Positions 1 through 7,999 of a stretch of DNA of 64,000 bases are shown piece after piece. The number at the start of each line of letters is the position of its first letter. The stretch's first letter is position 1. The stretch is from positions 33,422-97,421 of the forward strand of contig CAZLRV010000007.1 of assembly GCA_964562175.1 (NCBI GenBank), written 5' to 3'. The position numbers were made by a program, and so were the translations under genes. The notes below the pieces were generated by a model. That model was not told the DNA's origin and did not search any database. It saw nothing but the letters and a program-made list of their open reading frames with translations. This DNA comes from CAZCJU01 sp964562175. Its GTDB lineage: Bacteria > Bacillota > Clostridia > Oscillospirales > CAG-272.

Positions 1-1
1 A

Positions 2-1048
2 GCGAAAAAATATCACCCCGACCTTCATCCGGGCGATGCGGAGTGTGAAAAAAAATTCAAGGAAGCAAACGAGGCGTATGAGGTGCTTTCCGACAGCGAA
101 AAGCGTTCGAAATACGATCGCTTCGGTCATGCCGGTGTTGACCCCAACGCTTCATACGGTGGTGGCGGCTTCGGCGGCGGCTTCAGTGATTTCGGCGTGG
201 ATCTGGGCGATATATTCGGCTCGTTCTTCGGTTCGTCCTCCGGCTCCGGCTCAAGACGCGGCTCGGACGGTGCGGATATATTTCAGCGTGTGTATTTGAC
301 CTTTGAGGAAGCGGCATTCGGCTGTAAAAAAGAGGTCAAGTACGCAAGGGTGGAAAAATGTCCCGATTGCTCCGGAAGCGGAGCGGCTAAGGACAGCGAG
401 GTAAAAACGTGCGATAAGTGCGGCGGACGAGGTCAGATAAATACCACTCAAAGAACATTTTTGGGAATGATGCAATCTACCGTCGTTTGCGACAAGTGCG
501 GCGGCAAGGGCAAAATAATCTCAAGTCCGTGCAAAAACTGCCGCGGCAAGGGCTATATACGCATAAACAAGAAGATAGAGGTAAACATCCCGGCGGGCAT
601 CGACGAGGGACAGCGTTTATCGGTACGCGGTCAGGGCGATGTCAGCACGAGCGGAATGAATCCGGGCGACCTCATAATAGAGGTATCCGTGCGTCCTCAC
701 AGTATGTTTACACGTGACGGAGCGGACATATACTGCGAGGTACCGATAACCTTTGTTGAGGCGGCACTTGGAGCGGAGCTTGACATACCGACGCTTGAGG
801 GTAATATCAAGTACAAGATTCCCGAGGGTACTCAAACGGGTACGGAATTTACCGTTAAAGGCTCCGGCATAGTGAATATAAGCACGGGCAGACGCGGAAA
901 TTTGATATTCAGAGTAGTTATCGAAACGCCTAAGAATCTGAGTGATAAACAAAAACAGCTTTTGCGTGATTTTGCGCAATCGTGCGGAAAGGGCAATTTC
1001 AAGAATCGCCAAACCTTTTTCGATAAAATATTCAAGGATAAAAAATAA
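2..1048 (+). CDS. dnaJ: Chaperone DnaJ (Hsp40), 5' end outside window
   Basis: Co-chaperone that delivers unfolded clients to DnaK and stimulates its ATPase. The frame is open from the window edge, so the N-terminus is cut. The visible part begins inside the J-domain, with the diagnostic HPD tripeptide in its first residues, then a Gly/Phe-rich linker. Four zinc-binding CxxCxGxG motifs follow (CPDCSGSG, CDKCGGRG, CDKCGGKG, CKNCRGKG, nt about 359-553), then the C-terminal substrate-binding domains. About 348 residues are visible of a usual 370-390. The stop codon overlaps the prmA start by one base, so the two are translationally coupled, a usual Firmicutes arrangement. grpE and dnaK would be expected to the left. 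Confidence 0.97.
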   Translation, partial: AKKYHPDLHPGDAECEKKFKEANEAYEVLSDSEKRSKYDRFGHAGVDPNASYGGGGFGGGFSDFGVDLGDIFGSFFGSSSGSGSRRGSDGADIFQRVYLTFEEAAFGCKKEVKYARVEKCPDCSGSGAAKDSEVKTCDKCGGRGQINTTQRTFLGMMQSTVVCDKCGGKGKIISSPCKNCRGKGYIRINKKIEVNIPAGIDEGQRLSVRGQGDVSTSGMNPGDLIIEVSVRPHSMFTRDGADIYCEVPITFVEAALGAELDIPTLEGNIKYKIPEGTQTGTEFTVKGSGIVNISTGRRGNLIFRVVIETPKNLSDKQKQLLRDFAQSCGKGNFKNRQTFFDKIFKDKK

Positions 1049-1965
1049 TGGAATACAAACAGATCAAGGCGACGTGTAAGATCGAATATCTCGACGAGGT
1101 ATGTGCGATAATGAGCATGGTCGATAACGGACTTATGATAGAGGATTACAGCGATGCGGACGAAAATCTAAAGACCGTTTACGGCGATCTTCTTGACGAA
1201 AAGCTGTTGAATGCAGACAGGACGATAGGCTGTGTAAGCGTATTTATTCCCGATGAACGCAACCCCGACGAGGCACTACGCTTCATCAAAGACAGATTTT
1301 CGGTGCTCGGAATACCTGCGGATATTACGGTAGACGGCGTTGCCGATGAGGATTGGGCAAGCAGCTGGAAAAAATATTACAAGCCCACACCTATCGGTGA
1401 GCATATCGTAGTCGTACCGGCATGGGAAAAATACGATAAAAAGCCCGATGAGCTTATAGTAAAAATGGATCCGGGCATGGCTTTCGGCACAGGCTCGCAC
1501 GAAACGACACGGTTAGTCGGTGCGTTTATAGAAAAGTATCTTAAACGCGGCGACATGGTGCTTGATGTCGGAACGGGCAGCGGAATACTCGCTATAATCG
1601 CCTCCCTGCTCGGTGCAAAGCAAGTCGATGCTTACGATATCGACCCCGTAGCCGTTAAAGTTGCACGTGAGAATATCAAGGATAACGGCAGGGATAACAT
1701 AACGTGCGAGGTCTCCGATCTGCTCAAGGACGTAGACAAAGCAAAAAAATACGAGCTTATAAGTGCCAATATAGTTGCGGATATTATCATACGCATGAGC
1801 GGTGAGCTATCGGAGTACGCCTCGGACGGTTGTATCTTTTTAGCCTCCGGTATAATAAACAGCCGTGCGGATGAGGTCATTGAGGCTATGAATAAAACAC
1901 CGTTCAAGCTTATCGACAAGGGAGAGGACAAAGACTGGGTGTGCCTTGCATTCGTAAAGGAATGA
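1048..1965 (+). CDS. prmA: Ribosomal protein L11 methyltransferase
   Basis: SAM-dependent enzyme that methylates lysines and the N-terminus of ribosomal protein L11. At 305 residues it has the family length. The N-terminal half is the L11-recognition domain. The central MAFGTGSHETT and the SAM-binding glycine loop DVGTGSGILAI (about residue 173) mark the class I methyltransferase fold, and SANIVADII takes the place of the usual post-motif strand. The start is the ATG that overlaps the dnaJ stop, so it is co-transcribed with the heat-shock genes. No anomalies are visible. Confidence 0.95.
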   Translation: MEYKQIKATCKIEYLDEVCAIMSMVDNGLMIEDYSDADENLKTVYGDLLDEKLLNADRTIGCVSVFIPDERNPDEALRFIKDRFSVLGIPADITVDGVADEDWASSWKKYYKPTPIGEHIVVVPAWEKYDKKPDELIVKMDPGMAFGTGSHETTRLVGAFIEKYLKRGDMVLDVGTGSGILAIIASLLGAKQVDAYDIDPVAVKVARENIKDNGRDNITCEVSDLLKDVDKAKKYELISANIVADIIIRMSGELSEYASDGCIFLASGIINSRADEVIEAMNKTPFKLIDKGEDKDWVCLAFVKE

Positions 1966-2010
1966 CCGATTTGCCGGTGTAGTATTCGCCGCTGAAAGGA
2001 ACGGAATATA

Positions 2011-2943
2011 ATGAAAAAAACGATATGCCTGTTGCTTATTCTTACCCTGCTTTTTTCGCTCGTTTCCTGCGATTTGGGAAACGGCGAGGGGACAAGCACC
2101 GACACGGGTGATAATACGTCGAAAACGGTGCAGATAACCGATTTTGACTCACGTCATTATACGCTCACCTCACCTCCCACACGGATATATTGCGCCTCCC
2201 CTATAGCCGCAGAGATAATTTACTCGCTCGGTTCGTCAAAATACGTCAAGGCGCTCAACGCAAATTGCGAAAAGCTTGACGGCGCACCGATGGGAGCGGA
2301 AATATTTGAGATAGATCCGCAGCTGCAATCGAGGCTTGCACTGCTTGAGATCGATGCGATGTTTTTTGAGGACGATGTTGACGAGCAGCTACTAAACGCC
2401 GTCAACAATGCGGGGATAAAGACCTTTCGCATACGCTCCACGGGCGGCGTATCTGTTGCACAATCCAATATTCGCCTTATATCCTCTATAATGTTTAAGC
2501 AGGACAGCGGCGAAAAGCTCATTTCATCAATGCGTGAGGAAATAGACCATGTAAAAAATATGGCACAAGCATTGCTTGAGAGAAAAAAAGTCGTGATAGA
2601 GGGCGGTACGCTTTCACAACGTATCGTTTACGGCGGCGATACGCTTGTCGGTGAGCTGGTAGAGCTGGCAGGTGCCGATAACGCTTACACGACGACCTCC
2701 CCCGCCAATGATACGGATATTATCGGCAAAAATCCGGACGTTTTCATATCATTGATAAATGATGAAAAATGCACCGTAACGAGCATACGTCAAAGAAACG
2801 GTTACGATATGACAAACGCCTACAAGCGCGGACAGGTCTATGTTTTCGATTCCTCTCTCTCACTCAGACCCGCACCGTCCATGACCGAAGCTTTGTACGA
2901 ATTTGCCTACATTTTAGGCACGATAAACGAGGAAAACAAATGA
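2011..2943 (+). CDS. Orphan periplasmic-binding (TroA/BtuF-type) lipoprotein
   Basis: Predicted exported lipoprotein of 310 residues: a Lys-rich start, a hydrophobic core and a lipobox (LVSC, Cys about 20), then a Ser/Thr/Gly-rich linker. The rest resembles iron-siderophore or cobalamin binding proteins: TSPPTRIYCASPIAAEIIYSLG near the start matches the usual 'R-I-V-s-l-x-p-s-x-t-E-i-l-x-x-L-G' segment, and a later NPDVFIS matches the second-lobe strand. A ribosome site (AAAGGAA) precedes the ATG by a normal distance. No permease or ATPase gene is adjacent, so the transport partner is either elsewhere or absent. The ligand cannot be told from the sequence. The stop overlaps the next start (ATGA), indicating co-transcription. 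Confidence 0.75.
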   Translation: MKKTICLLLILTLLFSLVSCDLGNGEGTSTDTGDNTSKTVQITDFDSRHYTLTSPPTRIYCASPIAAEIIYSLGSSKYVKALNANCEKLDGAPMGAEIFEIDPQLQSRLALLEIDAMFFEDDVDEQLLNAVNNAGIKTFRIRSTGGVSVAQSNIRLISSIMFKQDSGEKLISSMREEIDHVKNMAQALLERKKVVIEGGTLSQRIVYGGDTLVGELVELAGADNAYTTTSPANDTDIIGKNPDVFISLINDEKCTVTSIRQRNGYDMTNAYKRGQVYVFDSSLSLRPAPSMTEALYEFAYILGTINEENK

Positions 2944-3833
2944 AACACGAAATCAGCTCCTACAAGAATTTCGGACGTGTGCTTTTCTGCACAAAGGGTT
3001 CTCTTACTCTCGGCTTCACGCTCGATATAGGGCCGAGAATAATATATGCCGCACTTGAGGACGGGGACAACATTTTTTACAACGATGTCGAGCGTTTGAC
3101 CTCGCAGGTAGGCGAGCAAATGGAAAATAAATTTGGGGTCGGCAAATGCTGGCAGCTCTTCGGCGGTCACAGAGTTTGGCTCTCGCCCGAAAAATTTCCC
3201 GATACATACCGTCCCGACAGCGATAAGGTTGAGTATTCGATAGAGGGCGATGTGGTGACGGTCATCGGTCAACAGTATTGCGGAATTCGAACAAAGCTTG
3301 AGGTCAAGCTTCTTGACAACGCCACAGCGGAAGTTTCAAATATAATTATAAATAACACACCGGATGATATTTACGGCAGTGTATGGGCACTTTCCGTTAT
3401 GGATAAGGACGGTGTCGCATTCACTCCGCAAAATATGTCCGATGCGGGTCTGCTCAATAACCGCACGCTTTCCCTTTGGTCTTATACGGATATTCACGAC
3501 GGTAGGTTGGATCTGCAAAATGACGGTATAACCGTTACACAATCCTCACAGTACACCTCCCCGTTCAAGATCGGCGTCAACAACACGCTCGGCGTATGTG
3601 CGTACCGCAACAGAGGCAAGCTGTTTATAAAGCGTTTCGCACCGTCGGAGCTTACGCTTCCCTACCCCGACGGCGGTGTAAACTGCGAGATATATACCTG
3701 CAAGCATTTTACGGAGCTTGAAACACTTTCTCCGTTGCAGAACATTAAGTCCGGATCTCAGGCACTTCATAAAGAGCATTGGACACTTAAGTATTCCGAA
3801 GGCGATGACGATATGCTATCTCTTGTAAAATAA
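2940..3833 (+). CDS. DUF4380-like / mutarotase-fold protein
   Basis: Protein of 297 residues starting at the ATG that overlaps the preceding stop by four bases. An in-frame ATG further upstream lies inside the previous gene and is unlikely to be used. The sequence is beta-rich, with DIGPRIIYA early and a GGHRVWLSPE motif near residue 77, which recall DUF4380 proteins and the galactose-mutarotase-like fold. No signal peptide is visible, so it is probably cytoplasmic. The known family role is not firmly established. A carbohydrate-related function would be inference only. It ends the operon-like run; no strong terminator is visible before the hpf promoter. Confidence 0.6.
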   Translation: MKHEISSYKNFGRVLFCTKGSLTLGFTLDIGPRIIYAALEDGDNIFYNDVERLTSQVGEQMENKFGVGKCWQLFGGHRVWLSPEKFPDTYRPDSDKVEYSIEGDVVTVIGQQYCGIRTKLEVKLLDNATAEVSNIIINNTPDDIYGSVWALSVMDKDGVAFTPQNMSDAGLLNNRTLSLWSYTDIHDGRLDLQNDGITVTQSSQYTSPFKIGVNNTLGVCAYRNRGKLFIKRFAPSELTLPYPDGGVNCEIYTCKHFTELETLSPLQNIKSGSQALHKEHWTLKYSEGDDDMLSLVK

Positions 3834-3903
3834 GGGCATCGTTTCCACTTAATCACTTTTGTAAATATTTTGTGCATATTCCAATATATTTTTCATTTTG
3901 CTA

Positions 3904-3932
3904 TTTACTTTTTGGTGAATTTGTGTTATAAT
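3904..3932 (+). promoter_or_regulatory. Sigma-A promoter of hpf
   Basis: The -35 is TTTACT (3904-3909) and the -10 is TATAAT (3927-3932), 17 bp apart, with an extended -10 TG at 3924-3925. Transcription would start near 3939 and give a leader of about 55 nt before the GTG start of hpf. Confidence 0.7.
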
Positions 3933-3993
3933 ACAATTGCAGTAAAGGAAAGCTATTGCCTAAGCTGTAATACATCGCAAAGGTGGTAATATT

Positions 3994-4527
3994 GTGAAAA
4001 CATTGATAGTGGCTAAACAGGTTGAGGTAACTTGTGATCTCAAGGAAACGATCGAGAAGAAGCTTTGCAAGTTCGACAAATTCTTCGATACGAGCGCAGA
4101 GGCGTGTGTCATGCTATCTCGCAAAAGAGGCAGAGAGAACCTTGAAGTAACGATTACCGTTCATGGGATGATGTTACGTGCCGAGGAAGAAGCCGATACG
4201 TTCCGTAACGCTCTCGATGCGGCTATAGAAGTGCTTGAGGGTCAGATAAGAAAGCATAAAACAAAGCTGCAGAAGCGTCTGCGCAGCGGCACGTTTGATA
4301 AGGGCGTGTACGATGTGTCGGCAATTGACGAGCAGGACGAGGAAGCATTCAAGGTAAGGGTGAAGGAGTTTGTAATAAAGCCCATGTCCGTTGAGGAGGC
4401 AATACTTGAAATGAACCTCTTGAACCATGAGTTTTTCGTGTTTGTAAACGATGAGACAAGTGCGACAAATGTCGTATACAAGCGTAAAAGCGGCGATTAC
4501 GGCTTGATAGTTCCCAAAAACGATTAA
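3994..4527 (+). CDS. hpf: Ribosome hibernation promoting factor, long form
   Basis: Binds the 30S decoding region of idle ribosomes and, in the long form, dimerises 70S particles into inactive 100S ribosomes. The 177 residues show the two expected parts: an N-terminal S30AE domain (about 1-100) and, after a charged linker, the C-terminal dimerisation domain (about 122-177) with VIKPMSVEEAILEMNLLNHEFFVF. The start codon is GTG, set by an AGGTGG ribosome site 7 bases upstream. It is monocistronic, between its own promoter and a strong hairpin. HPF genes of this kind are usually induced in stationary phase; nothing here beyond the promoter shows regulation. Confidence 0.95.
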   Translation: MKTLIVAKQVEVTCDLKETIEKKLCKFDKFFDTSAEACVMLSRKRGRENLEVTITVHGMMLRAEEEADTFRNALDAAIEVLEGQIRKHKTKLQKRLRSGTFDKGVYDVSAIDEQDEEAFKVRVKEFVIKPMSVEEAILEMNLLNHEFFVFVNDETSATNVVYKRKSGDYGLIVPKND

Positions 4528-4533
4528 ATTTCA

Positions 4534-4560
4534 CAGTCCCGTGCAAATTGCACGGGACTG
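4534..4560. terminator. Hairpin after hpf
   Basis: A perfect inverted repeat with 13-base arms (4534-4546 and 4548-4560, core CAGTCCCGTGC) lies 7 bases after the hpf stop. The following T-run is weak on the plus strand. It probably serves both hpf and the converging minus-strand gene. Confidence 0.7.
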
Positions 4561-4581
4561 TTCGTCATCATATAGCTCGGA

Positions 4582-4599
4582 CGGATGATATATCATCCG
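4582..4599. terminator. Second palindrome between convergent genes
   Basis: Perfect 18-bp palindrome CGGATGATATATCATCCG between hpf and the minus-strand autolysin stop at 4613. Its position suggests a weak bidirectional terminator; the T-run is poor in both directions. Confidence 0.35.
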
Positions 4600-4612
4600 C
4601 CCGCTTGTTATT

Positions 4613-7600
4613 TTATTGCTCTCTCATTCTTGCCGTAAATGCCGAACATTCCTCGGGGGAGAGTGTACCGTCATTGTCTATATCCGCAGCTCTGAAATAT
4701 CCTTTGCCCTTGCCTATGGAAAGTGCATCGGCTACCAAAATATCTTTTATAGTCAACATTCCGTCGCCGTCAACATCGCCGGTAACGATTACGGTATATG
4801 TTTCCCTAACGGTTTCGCCTTCATAGCCTATTACCTTGTAGCCGGATGCGAGTTTGCCGCTCGTTACGACATTACCTGCCGCATCGGTTACCGTGCCGTG
4901 GCTCAGTTGAGCCTTAAGAGTCTCGACGGTGGTTCCCGCCTTGATATTGACTATATCTTTTTCGGTCTTATCAAGCGTTGCCGTACCGGAGGTTACTTTT
5001 ATCACCTTGTAGGTCGGCTCTTTTACATTCAGGGTTATCGTTGCAAAATCGTAATATGTTTGAAACTTGGTCTCCATTCTCAGCTTGATCGTGTGGTTAC
5101 CTGCGCTGAGTGAGCCTACCGGAATACCCTCATCGAATGCGTTTACCGTAGTGCAATTTGTGTAATTCGGCATTGCAATTGACACATCGGAACGGAATTT
5201 TCCTTCAAGTGCCGTCCATGCGCCGCCGTCGATGCTGTACTGATAGCCCGTTACGCCTTCATCGCACAAAGCCCAGCCTCTTACTTGATAATACGTTTCA
5301 ATATCGGAATCGGAGTTCTTCGTCACGCTGTCGGTTGCCGTGATCACCTCATTATTGCCCGTCTTGGAAAGAGAATCCAGTGTCGCTGCATATGAGTTGG
5401 GATTTATGGTCAGCTTCATGTTCGCTATAGTATAGTAATAGTTCTGCTTTGTCAAGCCTCTTATCGTTATGTTATGATCGCCCACGGAAAGACCGTTCAA
5501 GGGGATATCTTCCTCAAATGCATTTATATCCGTGCAATTCGTATAGGAGGGTTGAGCTGCGGCAACATCGGCACGATATGAAGCGGTGAGTGTCTTCCAT
5601 GCGCCGCCGTCAATGTTGTACTGATAGCCGGCTATACCGTCATCGTGAACGCTCCAGCCCTTCAGCTTATAGGTCTGACCGACATAAGCCACCTTGCGGA
5701 AATCTTCTAAGCTGAATACTGTATTCTTTGCCACCGTTTCCGAGGGAGAATCAAATGCGGTCGTAAAGCTCGGGGTCGTTACATTAAGCGTTATTTTGGC
5801 TATAACGTAATTGGCACCCTTTTTCGTAAGTCCGCCTATTCTGAGCGTGTGAGAGCCTATCGAAATATCGCCGAGTGATATATCATCCTCGAATGCGTTA
5901 AGCGTCGTGCATTCGGTGTATGAAGAATTAGCCGCGGCAACATCTGCTCTGTAAGTACCCTTTATTGCCGTCCAATTGCCGTTATCAAGGCTGTATCTGA
6001 ATTCGGATATACCGTATTCGTGAACGCTCCAGCCCTTTACATGATATGTCACATCTCCGCGCTTGAGTACATTGTCGGTAAATGTCGATACGATATTCTT
6101 GCCACCCTCGCCGTCGGGCACATCAAGCTCAACAACATACGAGGGTGCGGTAACATTAAGCGTAATTACAGATACGAGATAGTAATCATTTTTCTTTGTC
6201 TTTGCACGTATAGCTATATTGTGCGCACCTGTCGCAAGCTCGGCTATATCAATACTACCCTCAAACGCATTCAGCGTCGTGCAATTTGTATACGATGACG
6301 TTGCCGAGGCAACATCCGCACGGTATTTGCCGTTAAGTGCGGAGAATGCATTTCCGTCTACGGAATATTGGTAAGCCGCTACACCGTCGGTATGTACACT
6401 CCAGCCCGATACGGTAAGTGTGGAGCTGCTTGCGGTGTTAATGCTTGTGCTTATGTTTACCGGTGCTTTAGTTGCGCCGCCGGAGGTGGGAACATCTATT
6501 GTATTCTGCCACTTCTCGCTGTCCTTGCCTGCGAAAAATCCGCCGGGGTCGGAATAAGAGGAGGGCATACCAGAATATACGGGAATTGCAAAGGTAAAGG
6601 GAAGGTCAAGAAGGTCGGTATTGCGGTAAGCCTCTTGAACCTTACGGCTCTCGCTCCATGCCGCAGATACGTTCTGCATATACTGACCCCAGAAGTTTCT
6701 GCTTGAGGAGGGGTGTACGTTGAACTTTTGATAATATATCGTGTGCTGATAGTCGTTTATGTATTTCTCGGCGATCTTTGTCGCACCGCCGCGAAGTGCC
6801 GCCTTACGGGTAGTCCAGCCGCCCGTCTTGGCTTCCTGCATACCTGTCAGGTAAATGTTGAATTTACCCGTACCCGTCGCACCTATGTTAAAATAGTTGT
6901 AATAGCCGTTGTACTGTTTAAGTGATGACTCCGAGTAGCCCGATGAGGGTGCGCCGTTTGTTTTGTTGCTGTAATAAGACCACAGCGTATCGCCGCACTT
7001 ACCGGAGATAAGCGGGCTTGTACCCGTTCCCTGCTCTTGTCTAACTCTCGATGCTATCTGCACAGGGCTTATGTTAAGCTCCTTGCCGAGCTGCACGAAG
7101 AATTGAGCATACGTCTGGCTGTTTCCGCTGTCGGGAATTACCGCGTGCGCCATAAAGCTTCCCTGAAGCACCGCCTCAACGACGCTCTCGCTCATTATCG
7201 ACGAATAGCTGAGCTTTTCAAATTGGAATACGTTATCCTCATTGAGGAAGTTACGGGGATCCGAAAAATATGCGATACAGGAGTTACTTGCTCTCAGCCA
7301 TGAGCCGGATTCGACTGCCTGCTGATTTCTTGCATATACGGGATATTTGTTTCCGTAAGCCTTATCAATAAGGTTACGCTGATAATCGTTTCCCGCAGCC
7401 TGCTCCTGCGTTTGCACATAGCTCCACGTATATGTACTTTTCATCGCCGTTATGTTGTCACACTCAAACACCCAGTTGGGATGTACGTCGTGAAGCTTGC
7501 TCAACAACGGAATGTACGAGTCCGGAAAGCCGAGGCTTTTCAAATGCTTCTCGTACTCACTGCTTGCCGAGCTTGCCGTAAACACGAAGCAAGACATTAT

Positions 7601-7648
7601 CGTGCATACCGCCAAGGCACAGGCAAGTATCTTTTTGAAGGTTTTCAT
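4613..7648 (-). CDS. Secreted glucosaminidase-type autolysin, repeats plus dockerin-like end
   Basis: Exported protein of 1,011 residues. A signal peptide covers about residues 1-28. The next roughly 350 residues resemble clostridial N-acetylglucosaminidase (LytB/GH73-like) autolysins: LGFPDSYIPLLSKLHDVHPNW, then SPVQIASRVRQEQGTGTSPLISG, whose RQEQG carries a likely catalytic Glu, then a GxYNYFNIGA-type segment. Four diverged modules of about 125 residues follow, with GWSVH at about residues 416, 538 and 666 and GWALCDEG at about 791; each has a YQYSxDGG core. The last 55 residues carry two calcium-loop repeats (DVDGDGMLTIKD and DIDNDGTLSPEE), as in type I dockerins. A ribosome site GAGAGG precedes the ATG. 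It is likely a peptidoglycan hydrolase held at the surface by a cohesin-like partner, which is not in this window. Confidence 0.85.
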   Translation of the reverse strand: MKTFKKILACALAVCTIMSCFVFTASSASSEYEKHLKSLGFPDSYIPLLSKLHDVHPNWVFECDNITAMKSTYTWSYVQTQEQAAGNDYQRNLIDKAYGNKYPVYARNQQAVESGSWLRASNSCIAYFSDPRNFLNEDNVFQFEKLSYSSIMSESVVEAVLQGSFMAHAVIPDSGNSQTYAQFFVQLGKELNISPVQIASRVRQEQGTGTSPLISGKCGDTLWSYYSNKTNGAPSSGYSESSLKQYNGYYNYFNIGATGTGKFNIYLTGMQEAKTGGWTTRKAALRGGATKIAEKYINDYQHTIYYQKFNVHPSSSRNFWGQYMQNVSAAWSESRKVQEAYRNTDLLDLPFTFAIPVYSGMPSSYSDPGGFFAGKDSEKWQNTIDVPTSGGATKAPVNISTSINTASSSTLTVSGWSVHTDGVAAYQYSVDGNAFSALNGKYRADVASATSSYTNCTTLNAFEGSIDIAELATGAHNIAIRAKTKKNDYYLVSVITLNVTAPSYVVELDVPDGEGGKNIVSTFTDNVLKRGDVTYHVKGWSVHEYGISEFRYSLDNGNWTAIKGTYRADVAAANSSYTECTTLNAFEDDISLGDISIGSHTLRIGGLTKKGANYVIAKITLNVTTPSFTTAFDSPSETVAKNTVFSLEDFRKVAYVGQTYKLKGWSVHDDGIAGYQYNIDGGAWKTLTASYRADVAAAQPSYTNCTDINAFEEDIPLNGLSVGDHNITIRGLTKQNYYYTIANMKLTINPNSYAATLDSLSKTGNNEVITATDSVTKNSDSDIETYYQVRGWALCDEGVTGYQYSIDGGAWTALEGKFRSDVSIAMPNYTNCTTVNAFDEGIPVGSLSAGNHTIKLRMETKFQTYYDFATITLNVKEPTYKVIKVTSGTATLDKTEKDIVNIKAGTTVETLKAQLSHGTVTDAAGNVVTSGKLASGYKVIGYEGETVRETYTVIVTGDVDGDGMLTIKDILVADALSIGKGKGYFRAADIDNDGTLSPEECSAFTARMREQ
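5020..6430 (-). repeat. Four tandem protein modules (about 375 bp each)
   Basis: Within the autolysin gene, four copies encode the pattern G-W-(S/A)-(V/L), then YQYSxDG, a YRADVA-type strand, a short S-Y-T-N/E-C-T segment, NAF, G-x-H and ITLNV. Copies are clearly homologous but diverged in DNA, so this is an old duplication. The modules are beta-rich and probably act as wall-binding or spacer domains. Confidence 0.8.
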
Positions 7649-7730
7649 AAATACCTCTCTATGTATTTTTTTTCGGCACTGACCGTCTGCATCTGATATG
7701 CTCGCCTCTCACAGTACCCCATTCCCTTTT

Positions 7731-7759
7731 ATTTTACACCTTTATTTTCTATAAATCAA
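7731..7759 (-). promoter_or_regulatory. Promoter of the autolysin gene
   Basis: Read on the minus strand: -35 TTGATT (7759-7754), 17 bp, -10 TAAAAT (7736-7731). Start would be near 7724, giving a leader of about 75 nt. The rest of the 350-base gap (7760-7942) is AT-rich and shows no gene. Confidence 0.6.
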
Positions 7760-7942
7760 GTCTTTTTTTGTTATTTTCTTTTTTTCTGCCATATTACACA
7801 AATTCGCACGTCGATTTTTGTGCATTTTGCCCTCTTATTTTGCGGTTTTTGAAGCTCTTATCCGTATTTCGGCTTATTTCCACTCCGTATATTCGCATTT
7901 TGTGTTGTTCGACAAGCCCCGCCTAACACCTCACGAAAAATA

Positions 7943-7977
7943 TTATCCCGTTTACTCGTTATGAGTAAACGGGATAA
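7943..7977 (-). terminator. Terminator of the beta-helix surface protein
   Basis: A 15-bp perfect stem (7943-7957 with 7963-7977, core CCCGTTTACTC) with a 5-base loop, followed on the minus strand by TATTTTTC. It is placed 22 bases after the stop at 8000. Confidence 0.9.
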
Positions 7978-7999
7978 CTTATTTGTGCTGTGCTTTGAC

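Noticed and set aside
2769..2939. Extended N-terminus for the DUF4380-like protein
   Set aside because: The added 57 residues overlap the binding-protein gene in another frame. The ATGA overlap at 2940 gives a normal coupled start.
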